A DNA stretch of 64,000 bases, taken from Abiotrophia sp. HMSC24B09 (GTDB lineage: Bacteria; Bacillota; Bacilli; Lactobacillales; Aerococcaceae). Positions 9,141-19,066 of this stretch are shown here, piece by piece. The notes below the pieces were generated by a model. The model was not told the origin of the DNA, did no database searches, and was given only the letters and a program-made list of their open reading frames with translations. The first letter of the stretch is position 1. Every line of letters begins with the position of its first letter. The stretch lies in assembly GCF_001815865.1 (NCBI RefSeq), contig NZ_KV822195.1:62001-126000 (forward strand), read 5' to 3'. The translations under genes were made by a program, and so were the position numbers.

Positions 9141-9692
9141 CTATAAATCAGATTTGAGCAGGCTATAGTGGGCGGAATCCACAATGCCCTGGTTGTTATG
9201 CATGGCTTGGCGTAAGATGCCTTCGAATTGGAAGCCGGCCTTTTGCATGACGCGACCAGATCCAGGATTGGCAGTGTCATGGGTGGCAATAAGTCGATTG
9301 AGATCTGCTTCTTGCAAGAGGAAACGGCTGACCGCAATGAGGGCTTGGGTCATGTAGCCTTTGCCCCAGTAATTTCGTCCTAGTACATAGCCTATGGTCA
9401 TGGAATTGGTGCCAGGCACATAGTCGAGGGCACTAATATCGCCAATGACTTGGTCAGGCTGGGATTTGAGAGTGATAGCCCATATAAAGGTACCGCCGTC
9501 TTGATAGGCCGCTACCCAACGCTCTAGGATGGCTTGAGTGACGTCTAAGTCGGCATGAGCCGGCCAGATCAGGTAGGTGACATTGTCGGGACGGCCTGCC
9601 CAGTTGTTGAACATGGCAGGCGCATCTGATAGTTCAAATCGTCGTAAAATAAGGTCTTCTGTGATGAGAGTTTGGGTTCCAATGGCTTTCAT
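9141..9692 (-). CDS. GNAT N-acetyltransferase, copy A (RimJ/RimL type)
   Basis: Predicted acetyl-CoA-dependent acetyltransferase of the RimJ/RimL-like GNAT group; the substrate is unknown. It opens with TLITEDLILRRFELSDAPAMF, has IGYVLGRNYWGKGYMTQAL as the acetyl-CoA loop (the G..GKGYMTQAL form of Q/RxxGxG/A), and NPGSGRVMQKAGFQFEG, the NxxSxRVxEKxGF-like motif typical of ribosomal-protein or self-protective acetyltransferases. The ATG at 9692 is seven bases after AGGAGG; a TTG two codons upstream is too close. It is about 88 percent identical (22 differences by eye) to the copy at 9840-10391. Confidence 0.85.
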   Translation of the reverse strand: MKAIGTQTLITEDLILRRFELSDAPAMFNNWAGRPDNVTYLIWPAHADLDVTQAILERWVAAYQDGGTFIWAITLKSQPDQVIGDISALDYVPGTNSMTIGYVLGRNYWGKGYMTQALIAVSRFLLQEADLNRLIATHDTANPGSGRVMQKAGFQFEGILRQAMHNNQGIVDSAHYSLLKSDL

Positions 9693-9741
9693 GAGCAAGC
9701 CTCCTTTCTTTGACCTTGATTATACGCCCAAGAAAGAAAAA

Positions 9742-9768
9742 AGCCAAGACAGAGGTGCTGTCTTGGCT
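9742..9768 (-). terminator. Hairpin copied with the GNAT unit
   Basis: AGCCAAGACAG pairs with CTGTCTTGGCT around five bases. On the minus strand it is followed by a T-run. It duplicates the folT terminator at 10440-10468. Its 3-prime arm TTGGCT also sits 17 bp before TATAAT, so it may double as the -35 box of the downstream GNAT gene. Confidence 0.7.
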
Positions 9769-9793
9769 AGTTTGTGGGATTGAGGGGACAAGA

Positions 9794-9833
9794 AAAATTC
9801 CCATTATATCATATATGATATAATGGGAATTTT
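9794..9833. terminator. Perfect 40-bp palindrome after GNAT copy B
   Basis: AAAATTCCCATTATATCATA and its reverse complement, differing from the 9095 copy only at compensated arm positions (AATTCCC/GGGAATT instead of AAATCCC/GGGATTT). That compensation argues the folded form matters. It is six bases beyond the GNAT copy B stop. Confidence 0.75.
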
Positions 9834-9839
9834 GTCTGC

Positions 9840-10391
9840 CTATAAATCAGTTTTGAGCAGGCTATAGTGGGCGGAGTCCACAATGCCCTGGTTGTTATGT
9901 CCGGCTTGGCGTAGGATGCCTTCGAAGTGGAAGCCAGCCTTTTGCATGACGCGTCCAGAACCCGGGTTGGCAGTGTCGTGGGTGGCAATAAGTCGATTGA
10001 GATCTGCTTCTTGCAAGAAGAAACGACTGACCGCAATGAGGGCCTGGGTCATGTAGCCTTTGCCCCAGTAATCTCGTCCTAGGACATAGCCAATGGTTAT
10101 GGAATTGGTGGCAGGCTCATAGCCGACGCCACTAATATCGCCAATGACTTGATCGGGTTGGGATTTGAGGGTGATGGCCCATTTAAAGCTGTCGCCGTCT
10201 TGATAGGCCGCTACCCAGCGCGCCATGGTGGCTTGAGTGACGCTTAAGTCAGCGTGAGCTGGCCAGGTCAGGTAGGTGACATTGTCGGGGTGGCCCGCCC
10301 AATTGCTGAACATAGCAGGCGCATCTGATAGTTCAAATCGTCGTAAAATAAGGTCTTCTGTGATGAGAGTTTGGGTTCCAATGGCTTTCAT
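9840..10391 (-). CDS. GNAT N-acetyltransferase, copy B (RimJ/RimL type)
   Basis: Tandem paralogue of copy A with the same length (183 residues from the ATG at 10391), the acetyl-CoA loop VLGRDYWGKGYMTQAL and the NPGSGRVMQKAGF motif. Differences from copy A cluster at residues about 50-72 (HADLSVTQATMARW, DGDSFKW) and 88-98 (SGVGYEPATNSI), which in this fold tend to line the acceptor side, so the two copies may have drifted in substrate choice (inference). It lies downstream of folT on the same strand but is separated from it by a terminator and has its own -10 box. Confidence 0.85.
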   Translation of the reverse strand: MKAIGTQTLITEDLILRRFELSDAPAMFSNWAGHPDNVTYLTWPAHADLSVTQATMARWVAAYQDGDSFKWAITLKSQPDQVIGDISGVGYEPATNSITIGYVLGRDYWGKGYMTQALIAVSRFFLQEADLNRLIATHDTANPGSGRVMQKAGFHFEGILRQAGHNNQGIVDSAHYSLLKTDL

Positions 10392-10439
10392 GGGCAAGCC
10401 TCCTTTCTTTGGAATTGATTATACACTTAGAAAGGGAAA

Positions 10440-10468
10440 AAGCCAAGACAGATGGACTGTCTTGGCTA
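10440..10468 (-). terminator. Terminator of folT
   Basis: On the minus strand AGCCAAGACAG - loop - CTGTCTTGGCT followed by TTTTCCC, directly after the folT stop codon. Confidence 0.75.
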
Positions 10469-10471
10469 GTT

Positions 10472-11035
10472 TTATTGCTTGCGCAAAAGGCTAGGAAATT
10501 GAATCTGTTCAATCAGTCGTTTGACTGGCTCGTTATTGAAGAGGTAATAGAGGACGACTGAATTGACCACTAGGGAAGCCATATTTTTGTAGAAACGTAC
10601 TGGCAAGATAGCCATGATAGCTTTTTTCTGAACCATCATGGTCCAGAGGGTATTAAGTCCCAAGTTACAGATGAGGGTGACAGCCAAGACGGTCAGGAAG
10701 ATTCGAAGAGGGGTCTTAGTTTGGCGGTGAAGGCCAAGCCCATAAATCAACCCGCCGACAATGGCAGTTAGGGTGTAACCGGGGAAGTAGACACCTTTAG
10801 CACCACCCAAGGCGAATTTGAGAATATCGTGGGCAGCGCCAAGGATCATGGCAGGGATTGGGCCGGCAATTGCGCCAGTCAAGGCAGCCCCCACAAAGCC
10901 AAAACCCATTTTGGTAACGCCTAAATTGACTTCTGGTAGGTAATCCAAGGCGAAGCGAATAGCCAACAAGATGGCCAGGGTAGTTAACTGTAGGGTGGTG
11001 ACGGCGCCTTTACGGCGGTATACTTGATTTTCCAT
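10472..11035 (-). CDS. folT: ECF transporter S component for folate
   Basis: Membrane substrate-binding subunit of an energy-coupling factor transporter; it would work with a shared EcfA-A'-T module encoded elsewhere. The 187-residue protein has about five or six hydrophobic segments. The stretch GFVGAALTGAIAGPIPAMILGAAHDILKFALGG...GYTLTAIVGGLIYGL and the late NLGLNTLWTMM fit the FolT group. The assignment is strongly supported by the tetrahydrofolate riboswitch in its leader. ATG follows AAGGAG at a rather long 12 bases. Confidence 0.88.
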   Translation of the reverse strand: MENQVYRRKGAVTTLQLTTLAILLAIRFALDYLPEVNLGVTKMGFGFVGAALTGAIAGPIPAMILGAAHDILKFALGGAKGVYFPGYTLTAIVGGLIYGLGLHRQTKTPLRIFLTVLAVTLICNLGLNTLWTMMVQKKAIMAILPVRFYKNMASLVVNSVVLYYLFNNEPVKRLIEQIQFPSLLRKQ

Positions 11036-11091
11036 TTTAATAGCATCTCCTTAATTTAGCGAGTTGCTTCATTTAACTGACAGAACCAATT

Positions 11092-11200
11092 AAATGCAGC
11101 GAATGCAGAAAAGAAACCGCAAAATGTCCAGCATTTTTTCGTATAGGAGCAACATTCCATCTCGCTATCACTTAACGCTTCTTTTCTTACTCTGGTGTTA
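11092..11200 (-). ncRNA. Tetrahydrofolate (THF) riboswitch upstream of folT
   Basis: Read on the minus strand the leader contains AGAGTAAGAAAAGAAGCGTT then AAGTG, later GCGGTTTCTTTTCTGCATTC then GCT. GCGTTAAGTG, GCGGT and TGCATYCGCT are conserved blocks of the THF class, and GAAAAGAA/TTCTTTTC makes the helix that joins them. It ends about 60 bases before the folT start, so it could control access to the AAGGAG or form a terminator switch. No strong intrinsic terminator was seen between it and the gene, favouring translational control. Confidence 0.85.
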
Positions 11201-11294
11201 GTTGGTGTCAGCGCCCTCCTTGCCTAAACCTCCTTCTTCTAGATTAGGGTTCTAACCTCCTAAGCATAGGGATAAAAGGGTCCTTTGTCAAGCC

Positions 11295-11323
11295 TTGCAG
11301 ACTGAGAATTCCGGTGCTATAAT
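11295..11323 (+). promoter_or_regulatory. Promoter of tRNA-Ser
   Basis: -35 TTGCAG (11295-11300), 17-bp spacer, -10 TATAAT (11318-11323), ending 11 bases before the tRNA. Confidence 0.75.
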
Positions 11324-11334
11324 AGGCTTGTTCC

Positions 11335-11422
11335 GGAGACGTACCGAAGAGGCCGTAACGGGAATGACTCGAAATCATTTTGTCGGGCAACCGGCACGTG
11401 GGTTCGAATCCCACCGTCTCCG
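11335..11422 (+). tRNA. tRNA-Ser (anticodon CGA)
   Basis: Acceptor arms GGAGACG and CGTCTCC pair fully with discriminator G at 11422. The anticodon stem is AATGA/TCATT with loop CTCGAAA, giving anticodon CGA (reads UCG). A long variable arm (TGTCGGGCAACCGGCA) is typical of serine tRNAs, and the T arm is GTGGG TTCGAAT CCCAC. The 3-prime CCA is not encoded. Confidence 0.96.
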
Positions 11423-11433
11423 TTATATCAGAT

Positions 11434-11465
11434 AAAAAAGCCATCCCACGTAAGGATGGCTTTTG
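11434..11465. terminator. Bidirectional terminator, tRNA-Ser and YczE-type gene
   Basis: AAAAGCCATCC - seven-base loop - GGATGGCTTTT, with A and T flanks usable on both strands. Confidence 0.85.
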
Positions 11466-11470
11466 ACATT

Positions 11471-12133
11471 TTAATCTCTAAAATAATGAGGTAGGCTAGC
11501 GAAGACGCGTTTGTCGGCCCAACCAATCCAAGCGCCTTGGCAGAGCAGGGCGGCGATGGTGCCTAGATTAACGGCATAGAGATGGCCGGAGAGGGCAAAC
11601 ATAATAATCAGCATAGCAATTGGGATGCAAAAGGTTAGGAGTTGCGCATGTACCGGGTTGCCATTGCAGAACTTGAAGCGGATGGTGTTAGTCAATTCAT
11701 CTAAAGGATGAATAATCCAATTGACCCGTTGATAGATGGAAATGGCAATAGCAATCAAGAAAATGCCGGCCACATTCAAGACTAGGCGTAACCAAACCGG
11801 CAGCCCAGGCAAGCCCAGCCAGCCCATACCTTGCACAAAAAATTGGACCAAGACACTAAAAGGGAAGATGAAGACAAAATTTCCTATAATTAGAGGAATA
11901 TCTATTTTCTTATCGATGACAATATTCAAGATAATTCCTAACAAGGCATTGCAGAGCAAGACGGTACCCAGTTGAATAGGAAAATAGTTAGAAATATTGA
12001 CTGAAGCAGCGGTCCACATGGAAGAGCCCATATTCATGGAAATGGTCAGAGCATTGCCAAAGGTGTTGAGCAAGATTGAGATAGATAGGTAATAGATTTT
12101 TTCTTGGAGAGTGAGTGGGCGGGGTTGAGACAT
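11471..12133 (-). CDS. YczE/YitT-type integral membrane protein
   Basis: Membrane protein of 220 residues with about five hydrophobic segments; resembles the YczE/YyaS group of poorly characterised proteins. The block GNALTISMNMGSSMWTAASVNIS (residues 26-48) has the Gly-rich, Ser-Thr pattern seen after the first helix in this family, and IHPLDELTNTIRFKFC recurs in the C-terminal half. No enzyme motif is visible. ATG follows AAAGGAA. It stands alone between luxS (divergent) and the tRNA-Ser gene (convergent). Function is unknown. Confidence 0.65.
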   Translation of the reverse strand: MSQPRPLTLQEKIYYLSISILLNTFGNALTISMNMGSSMWTAASVNISNYFPIQLGTVLLCNALLGIILNIVIDKKIDIPLIIGNFVFIFPFSVLVQFFVQGMGWLGLPGLPVWLRLVLNVAGIFLIAIAISIYQRVNWIIHPLDELTNTIRFKFCNGNPVHAQLLTFCIPIAMLIIMFALSGHLYAVNLGTIAALLCQGAWIGWADKRVFASLPHYFRD

Positions 12134-12222
12134 TATTTAAAGTTCCTTTCTTGATTTCACAACCCTATTATTCTAGCATAATTCCCCCAATTTGCCTATC
12201 AAGAAATCCTCAAGCAGACGGG

Positions 12223-12251
12223 TTGAAGTTAAGGCGCAAAATACCTATAAT
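12223..12251 (+). promoter_or_regulatory. Promoter of luxS
   Basis: -35 TTGAAG (12223-12228), 17-bp spacer, -10 TATAAT (12246-12251), leaving a leader of about 100 bases with no recognised RNA element. Confidence 0.7.
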
Positions 12252-12360
12252 AGTAACTAGCAATGACCCGTACTTTATAGGAAGAAAAATTTCCTCGCTC
12301 CCTAAAAAAGGGACTGACAAACGGATTTCTGGCTGAAGAAAGATAGAAAGAAGGAATACT

Positions 12361-12831
12361 ATGGCACAAGTAGAAAGTTTTACCCTAGATCATAATGCCG
12401 TTAAGGCGCCTTATGTCCGCCTAGCTGGCACGGAGCGCCACGAATCTGGAGCCCTCTTGCAAAAATATGACATGCGTTTCTTGCAACCTAACCAAGATGC
12501 AATCCCTACAGGAGCGCTTCATACCCTAGAGCACTATTTGGCCATTAACTTACGCGATGAGTTGGATGGGGTCGTAGATATCTCGCCAATGGGCTGCCGG
12601 ACTGGCTATTACATGGTGATTTGGAATGAGCACACGCCAGCAGAAGTGGCCCAAGCGCTAGCCAATGTTTTGAAGAAGGTTCAAGGTTTTACTGATATTC
12701 CGGCAGCCACCGCTAAGGAATGTGGGAACTACAAGGATCATTCGCTCTGGGGCGCCAAAGAATATGCCCGTTTGGTCTTAGAACAAGGCATTAGCACGGA
12801 TCCTTTTGCCCGTAATCAGGTAATCCGTTAA
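12361..12831 (+). CDS. luxS: S-ribosylhomocysteine lyase (autoinducer-2 synthase)
   Basis: Splits S-ribosylhomocysteine into homocysteine and DPD, the precursor of autoinducer-2, in the activated methyl cycle. The metal ligands are visible as HTLEH (near residues 56-60) and the Cys of ECGNYKDHS (near 121); the catalytic Cys is in PMGCRTGYYM. The 156 residues match the family. It is monocistronic with its own promoter and terminator; neither pfs nor metabolic partners are adjacent. Confidence 0.95.
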   Translation: MAQVESFTLDHNAVKAPYVRLAGTERHESGALLQKYDMRFLQPNQDAIPTGALHTLEHYLAINLRDELDGVVDISPMGCRTGYYMVIWNEHTPAEVAQALANVLKKVQGFTDIPAATAKECGNYKDHSLWGAKEYARLVLEQGISTDPFARNQVIR

Positions 12832-12840
12832 TTTATATTA

Positions 12841-12870
12841 AAAAGGACAGGCCCAGGCCTGTCCTTTTTG
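12841..12870 (+). terminator. Terminator of luxS
   Basis: AAAAGGACAGGCC - CA - GGCCTGTCCTTTTT. Confidence 0.9.
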
Positions 12871-12871
12871 T

Positions 12872-13219
12872 CTACTCCAAGATAAGAATCAAAAAAATGT
12901 TGCCGACAGGAAAGATAGGGTAAGATCTGGGGCATAGTATGAGAGAGTAGGTCGTTAGCTTGCCATCCCTAGCCTGTTATAGGACACAAAAGGCGATGGC
13001 AGCGTTATTTTCATGAAAGCACTTCCTATCAGTTGGCCGTTTTTCGACCATTTGGAATAAGATGAAAATTACATGAGAAATATAAATGTATGCGGTTTAA
13101 GATTTGCATTATAGGAATAAGAATGGTATCATTAAAGAGGTTAGAGAAGGAGCAATTCTTCTTAAGACAGGAGTCTGAGAAGCTTTGCATGGTCAATCTT
13201 TGACCAAAGGAGGCAGATG
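12872..13219 (+). promoter_or_regulatory. Leader and promoter region of the glycolytic operon
   Basis: This gene-free stretch holds a promoter candidate, -35 TTGCAT (13104-13109), 17-bp spacer, -10 TATCAT (13127-13132). A perfect 7-bp hairpin TGGTCAA/TTGACCA (13190-13206) ends right at the AAAGGAGG of cggR and could affect its translation or be an mRNA processing site. No clear CggR operator with paired repeats was recognised, and bases 12872-13100 show nothing else. Confidence 0.5.
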
Positions 13220-14269
13220 ATGCGAGATATGTTTTCTTTGATTGAGAAAGTCGTCCCGCAAGTCGGCCAAGAATTAGTACAGCGATTGCGCATAATGAAG
13301 ACCTTGGCCCAACATCCTGAGCGGATTGGTCGTAAGACCCTAGCAGAGGAAGTGGCCCTATCAGAGCGTAGCTTGCGGACCTTAATGGATAGCTTGCGAT
13401 CTCAGGGCTTGGTTGATGTCAAGCAGTCGGGGATTCGGTTAACGCCCATTGGCTTAGATGTTTTAGAAGCCATGGAGCAGGCCTTAGATGATCACCACGA
13501 GTTCTTCGAGTTGGCCCAAGGAGTCAAGGAGAAGCTAGGGCTGCAAGAAGTCTGGATTGTCAAAGGTGATGCCGATGTCGATCCTAAGGTTGGAAGCCGG
13601 TTAGGACGCAAGGTAGCAGAGTTTCTGGCCTTGAACCTAGAATCAGGACGTCAAGTGCTAGCCATGACCGGGGGCACTACCCTGGCTCAAGTAGCCCAAG
13701 AATTCACACCTCGATTGGGAGAAGGTAGAGACCTAGTCTTTGTACCTGCTCGTGGCGGGGTTGGGGGTTCTTATGATATTCAAGCTAACAATATTGGGGG
13801 CTTGATGGCTAAACAGACGGATGGTCAGTTTGTGCCACTCTTTATCCCTGAGAATATCGGGGAGCAAGTTTCGCAAGTACTACTCAACAATCCTTCTATA
13901 CGTCATGCTGTTGAATTAAGTAAGACAGCCAATGTGCTCTTGTTATCGGTCGGCAATGCCAATGTGATGGCGGAACGACATGATTTAACGGCGGATCAGA
14001 AGCGATTATTGAAGGACCAAGATGCGGTTGGAGAAGCCTTCGGGGTATTTTTCAATCAAAGCGGCCAGGAGGTCTTACGTTTACCGAGATTTGGAATTCA
14101 ATTCCAGTCTTTGCGTGAGGTGCCTCTCTTGATTACCGTAGTAGGCGGCGCTAGCAAGGCCCGCGCTGTAGAGGCTTACTACAAACTTATCCAACATCAT
14201 GGGGTTCTAATCTGTGATGAAGGAATCGCAAACATGGTTTTAAGTGGGGCTAATACCCCGTTAAAATAA
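13220..14269 (+). CDS. cggR: Central glycolytic genes regulator (SorC family)
   Basis: Repressor of the downstream glycolytic genes; in relatives fructose-1,6-bisphosphate relieves repression. An N-terminal winged HTH is at about residues 35-70 ([27 protein letters not shown]), followed by a SorC/DeoR-type sugar-binding domain with [14 protein letters not shown] and [19 protein letters not shown]. About 349 residues, as expected. Two ATG codons lie in tandem (13217 and 13220); the second is better spaced from AAAGGAGG. It heads the operon with gap only 26 bases downstream, so it is likely autoregulated. Confidence 0.92.
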   Translation: MRDMFSLIEKVVPQVGQELVQRLRIMKTLAQHPERIGRKTLAEEVALSERSLRTLMDSLRSQGLVDVKQSGIRLTPIGLDVLEAMEQALDDHHEFFELAQGVKEKLGLQEVWIVKGDADVDPKVGSRLGRKVAEFLALNLESGRQVLAMTGGTTLAQVAQEFTPRLGEGRDLVFVPARGGVGGSYDIQANNIGGLMAKQTDGQFVPLFIPENIGEQVSQVLLNNPSIRHAVELSKTANVLLLSVGNANVMAERHDLTADQKRLLKDQDAVGEAFGVFFNQSGQEVLRLPRFGIQFQSLREVPLLITVVGGASKARAVEAYYKLIQHHGVLICDEGIANMVLSGANTPLK

Positions 14270-14295
14270 ATTTTTCCTTAAGGAGGAAGTCAAAT

Positions 14296-15297
14296 ATGAC
14301 AGTAAAAGTAGGTATTAACGGTTTTGGACGTATCGGTCGTTTAGCATTCCGTCGTATCCAAGAAGTAGAAGGTTTGGAAGTTGTCGCAATCAACGACTTA
14401 ACTGATGCTAAACAATTAGCACACTTATTAAAATATGACTCAACTCAAGGTCGTTTCAACGGTGAAGTTGAAGTATTAGACGGCGCTTTCCGTGTGAACG
14501 GTAAAGAAGTTAAAGTTTTAGCTAACCGTAATCCTGAAGAATTACCTTGGGGTGAATTAGGTGTAGATATCGTGCTTGAATGTACTGGTTTCTTCACTTC
14601 AAAAGAAAAAGCTGAATTACACTTAAAAGCTGGTGCTAAACGTGTAGTTATCTCAGCTCCTGGTGGTAACGACGTACCAACAGTTGTTTACAACGTAAAC
14701 CACAACATCTTAACTGGGGATGAAACAGTAATCTCTGGTGCTTCATGTACTACTAACTGCTTGGCTCCAATGGCTAAAGCTTTACAAGACAACTTCGGCG
14801 TTGTAGAAGGTTTAATGACTACTATCCACGCTTACACTGGTGACCAAAACACTTTGGACGCTCCACACCCTAAAGGTGACTTGCGTCGTGCTCGCGCAGC
14901 AGCTGCAAACATCGTACCTAACACAACTGGTGCTGCTAAAGCTATCGGCTTAGTAATCCCAGAATTGAACGGTAAATTAGACGGGGCTGCACAACGCGTT
15001 CCTGTACCAACTGGTTCTTTAACTGAATTAGTAACTGTTTTAGAAAAACCTGTAACTGCTGAAGAAGTTAACGCAGCAATGAAAGCAGCAGCTAACGAAT
15101 CTTACGGTTACACTGAAGATCCACTCGTATCTTCTGACATCGTAGGGATCACTTACGGTTCATTATTTGACGCAACTCAAACCAAAGTAATGACTGTAGG
15201 CGACAAACAATTAGTTAAGACTGTATCTTGGTATGACAACGAAATGTCATACACTGCTCAATTAATTCGTACCTTAGCTTACTTCGCAAGCTTATAA
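14296..15297 (+). CDS. gap: Glyceraldehyde-3-phosphate dehydrogenase
   Basis: Type I phosphorylating GAPDH: glyceraldehyde-3-phosphate plus NAD+ and phosphate to 1,3-bisphosphoglycerate. It shows the NAD fold [17 protein letters not shown], the catalytic SCTTNCLAP (Cys near residue 152) and the matching [14 protein letters not shown] (His near 179). Its codon use is strongly biased, more so than cggR, which fits very high expression. Length 333 residues. Strong AAGGAGG. A terminator-like hairpin follows, so gap mRNA may be more abundant than pgk mRNA. Confidence 0.97.
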   Translation: MTVKVGINGFGRIGRLAFRRIQEVEGLEVVAINDLTDAKQLAHLLKYDSTQGRFNGEVEVLDGAFRVNGKEVKVLANRNPEELPWGELGVDIVLECTGFFTSKEKAELHLKAGAKRVVISAPGGNDVPTVVYNVNHNILTGDETVISGASCTTNCLAPMAKALQDNFGVVEGLMTTIHAYTGDQNTLDAPHPKGDLRRARAAAANIVPNTTGAAKAIGLVIPELNGKLDGAAQRVPVPTGSLTELVTVLEKPVTAEEVNAAMKAAANESYGYTEDPLVSSDIVGITYGSLFDATQTKVMTVGDKQLVKTVSWYDNEMSYTAQLIRTLAYFASL

Positions 15298-15344
15298 TCA
15301 TAAGTTTCATATACGAATGTCGAGCTTAGTCGCATGACACTCTA

Positions 15345-15378
15345 GGCGGGGAAGTGACAAGCTTCCTCGCCTTTTGTT
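15345..15378 (+). terminator. Partial terminator between gap and pgk
   Basis: GGCGGGGAAG - loop TGACAAG-like - CTTCCTCGCC followed by TTTTGTTT. It may stop or slow some transcripts, or protect the gap mRNA 3-prime end. Confidence 0.65.
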
Positions 15379-15495
15379 TATTATCACCGCTTTGGTGTTG
15401 AGGTCAGTTGCATCAGCAGGTTGACCCATCGCCAGGAAGAGTCACAGCTGTCAATTGATAACAGCACCAAATCGCATGCCCAAGGAGGTTTTTAT

Positions 15496-16686
15496 ATGGC
15501 AAAAAAAATCGTAACAGATTTAGATGTAGCAGGTAAAAAGGTATTAGTTCGGGTGGACTTCAACGTTCCAATGAAAGACGGCGTCATCACTGACGACAAC
15601 CGAATCGTTCAAGCTTTGCCAACTATCCAATACTTAATCGATAACAAAGCAAAACTCATCCTCTTCTCTCACTTAGGTAAAGTTAAAACTGAAGAAGACA
15701 AAGCTTCTAAGTCTTTAGCTCCAGTTGCAAAACGTTTAGGTGAATTATTAGGTAAGGAAGTAACTTTCGTGCCAGAAACTCGCGGGGCAGCTTTAGAAGC
15801 AGCTATCGATGGTTTAGCTGAAGGCGATGTCTTAGTATTCGAAAACACTCGTTTTGAAGACATCGATGGTAAAAAAGAATCTAAAAATGACCCTGAATTG
15901 GGTAAATACTGGGCAAGCTTGGGTGACCTCTTTGTCAACGATGCTTTCGGGACAGCTCACCGTTCCCACGCATCTAACGTTGGGGTGGCAAGCCACTTGG
16001 AAACTGCCGCTGGTTTCTTGATGGACAAGGAAATCAAGTTCATTGGTGGTGCAGTTGACAATCCAAAACGCCCATTCGTTGCTATCTTAGGTGGGGCTAA
16101 GGTCTCCGATAAGATTGGGGTTATTGAAAACCTCCTCGATAAGGCTGACAAAGTCTTAATCGGTGGTGGGATGGCTTACACCTTCTTCAAAGCAAAAGGC
16201 TACGAAGTAGGGCTTTCGCTCTTAGAAGCTGATCGCGTAGAATTAGCTAAAGAAATCATGGCCAAGGCTGGCGACAAATTAGTATTGCCAATTGACAACA
16301 AGGTGGCGCCAGAATTTAGCAATGATGCACCAATTACAGTGGTGCCTTCAGATGCTATTCCAGCAGATCAAGAAGGTTTAGACATCGGTCCAGCGACTGT
16401 TAAACTCTTCTCTGACTACTTACAAGATGCTAAGACCGTTGTATGGAACGGGCCAATGGGTGTCTTCGAGTTCTCTAACTTTGCTGGCGGAACCATTGGG
16501 GTCTGCGAAGCAATTGCGCACCTTGAAGGGGCAACCACTATTATCGGTGGTGGGGACTCTGCAGCTGCTGCAGCTCAATTAGGCTATGCTGACAAGTTCA
16601 CTCACATCTCAACTGGTGGGGGCGCATCCTTAGAATACCTCGAAGGTAAGGAATTACCAGGGGTTGCTTCTATCTCAGATAAATAA
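15496..16686 (+). CDS. pgk: Phosphoglycerate kinase
   Basis: Transfers phosphate from 1,3-bisphosphoglycerate to ADP. It has the signature [14 protein letters not shown] at residues 17-30, the HLGK loop near 60 and the C-terminal [13 protein letters not shown] and [13 protein letters not shown] nucleotide-site motifs. The ATG at 15496 follows CAAGGAGG; a longer reading from 15421 would add 25 unrelated residues through the ribosome site and is rejected. 396 residues, normal length. Confidence 0.96.
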   Translation: MAKKIVTDLDVAGKKVLVRVDFNVPMKDGVITDDNRIVQALPTIQYLIDNKAKLILFSHLGKVKTEEDKASKSLAPVAKRLGELLGKEVTFVPETRGAALEAAIDGLAEGDVLVFENTRFEDIDGKKESKNDPELGKYWASLGDLFVNDAFGTAHRSHASNVGVASHLETAAGFLMDKEIKFIGGAVDNPKRPFVAILGGAKVSDKIGVIENLLDKADKVLIGGGMAYTFFKAKGYEVGLSLLEADRVELAKEIMAKAGDKLVLPIDNKVAPEFSNDAPITVVPSDAIPADQEGLDIGPATVKLFSDYLQDAKTVVWNGPMGVFEFSNFAGGTIGVCEAIAHLEGATTIIGGGDSAAAAAQLGYADKFTHISTGGGASLEYLEGKELPGVASISDK

Positions 16687-16703
16687 GAATTCAATCAATC
16701 TGT

Positions 16704-17516
<813 letters not shown>

Positions 17517-17517
<1 letters not shown>

Positions 17518-19046
17518 TGTCAAAAGCTCCTGTAGCCTTAATCATCTTGGACGGCTTCGCTATTCGCGACGAAGTATTCGGGAATGCCGTTAAAGCAGCC
17601 AAGAAACCAAACTTTGACCGTTACTGGGAAACTTACCCTCATAACCAACTCAAAGCCAGCGGCGAAGACGTGGGCTTGCCAGATGGCCAAATGGGTAACT
17701 CCGAAGTAGGTCACTTGAACATTGGGGCAGGGCGTATTGTTTATCAATCCCTAACCCGTATTAACATTTCCATTCGTGAAGGCCAATTCTACGAAATTCC
17801 TGAATTGGTTGAAGCGGTGAAAGCAGCCAAAGAATCAGATAAAGCTCTTCACTTGATGGGCTTAATCTCTGACGGTGGGGTTCACTCTCACTACGAGCAT
17901 CTCTTCGCGCTTTTGCGTTTAGCTAAACAATATGACCTTGAAAAAGTCTATGTTCACGGCTTCTTAGATGGTCGTGACGTGGCGCCATCTTCAGGTTTAG
18001 ACTTCGTTAAGAAGACTGAAGAAGTCTTTGGTGAAGTCGGCGTAGGTCGCTTCGCAACCATTTCTGGTCGTTACTATGCTATGGACCGTGACAAGCGTTG
18101 GGAACGGGTGCAACTGGCTTATGACGCTATGGTTCACGGCAAAGGTGCCCAATTTGACTCTGCTGTGGCAGGGATTGAAGCTTCCTATAAGGAAGAAGTT
18201 TACGATGAATTTGTCGTACCATTTGTGGTCACTGAAGGTGGACAACCAGTAGCTGAGATTGAATCTGGCGATTCTGTTGTCTTCTTCAACTTCCGTCCAG
18301 ACCGGGCTATCCAATTAGGGACTGCCTTGTCTAACCCAGCTTTTGAAGGTTTCGACCGCGGTGACTATCCAAAAGACCTCAAATTTGTGACCTTCACTGT
18401 ATACAGTGATGATGTCTTAGCTGAAATTGCCTTCAAGAAGGAAGACCTCAAAAACACTATCGGTGAAGTCCTAGCCAATAATGGTAAACAACAATTACGG
18501 ATTGCAGAAACTGAGAAATATCCTCACGTTACCTTCTTCATGAGTGGTGGCCGTCATGAGGAATTCCAAGGTGAAGATCGGATCTTAATCCCATCTCCTA
18601 AGGTTGCAACCTATGACCTCAAGCCAGAAATGTCTGCTTATGAAGTCAAGGACGCCTTAGTAGCTGCCATCAATGAAGATAAGTTGGATGCCATCATCCT
18701 TAACTTCGCTAACCCTGACATGGTAGGTCACTCTGGTATGTTAGAACCAACTGTCAAAGCCATTGAAGCGGTTGACGAGTGCTTAGGCGAAGTCGTGGAC
18801 TTAATCTTAGCCAAAGGCGGTTCTGCCATCATTACAGCCGACCACGGGAACTCTGACGAAGTAGTGACTTTAGACGGTCAACCAATGACTGCCCACACAA
18901 CTAATCCAGTGCCAGTTATTGTAACCAAGCCAGGAGTAGAACTTCGTTCAGGTGGCCGTTTGGCTGACTTGGCCCCAACCATGTTGGATTTATTAGGGGT
19001 TGCGCAACCGGTAGAAATGACCGGGGAATCCCTCATTAAGAAATAG
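17517..19046 (+). CDS. gpmI: 2,3-bisphosphoglycerate-independent phosphoglycerate mutase
   Basis: Metal-dependent mutase converting 3- to 2-phosphoglycerate. It opens with [14 protein letters not shown] (metal Asp), has [20 protein letters not shown] with the phosphorylated Ser near residue 62, and late metal-site blocks [12 protein letters not shown] and [10 protein letters not shown]. 509 residues fits the alkaline-phosphatase-fold iPGM. It is translationally coupled to tpiA. Confidence 0.97.
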
Positions 19047-19066
19047 GTTAAAAAGCAAGAAAATCT

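Larger units (their letters stand above)
9095..10475. repeat. Tandem duplication, two units of about 680 bp
   Basis: Unit 1 (about 9095-9772) and unit 2 (about 9794-10475) each contain the 40-bp palindrome, a GNAT gene, its ribosome site and TATAAT box, and the AGCCAAGACAG hairpin. Similarity stops at CTAGTTT, which in unit 2 abuts the end of folT. Unit 2 next to folT therefore looks like the parental arrangement. Confidence 0.85.

Noticed and set aside
9095..10475. Insertion sequence or CRISPR-like element
   Set aside because: The two palindromes and repeats look mobile at first, but no transposase, no target-site duplication and only two copies as part of a tandem gene duplication.
11244..11444. 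Minus-strand ORF of 66 codons
   Set aside because: It is the antisense of tRNA-Ser and its promoter; no ribosome site, and the peptide is the familiar mistranslation of tRNA sequence.
15421..15495. N-terminal extension of pgk
   Set aside because: The 25 extra codons read through the CAAGGAGG ribosome site and do not resemble phosphoglycerate kinase.
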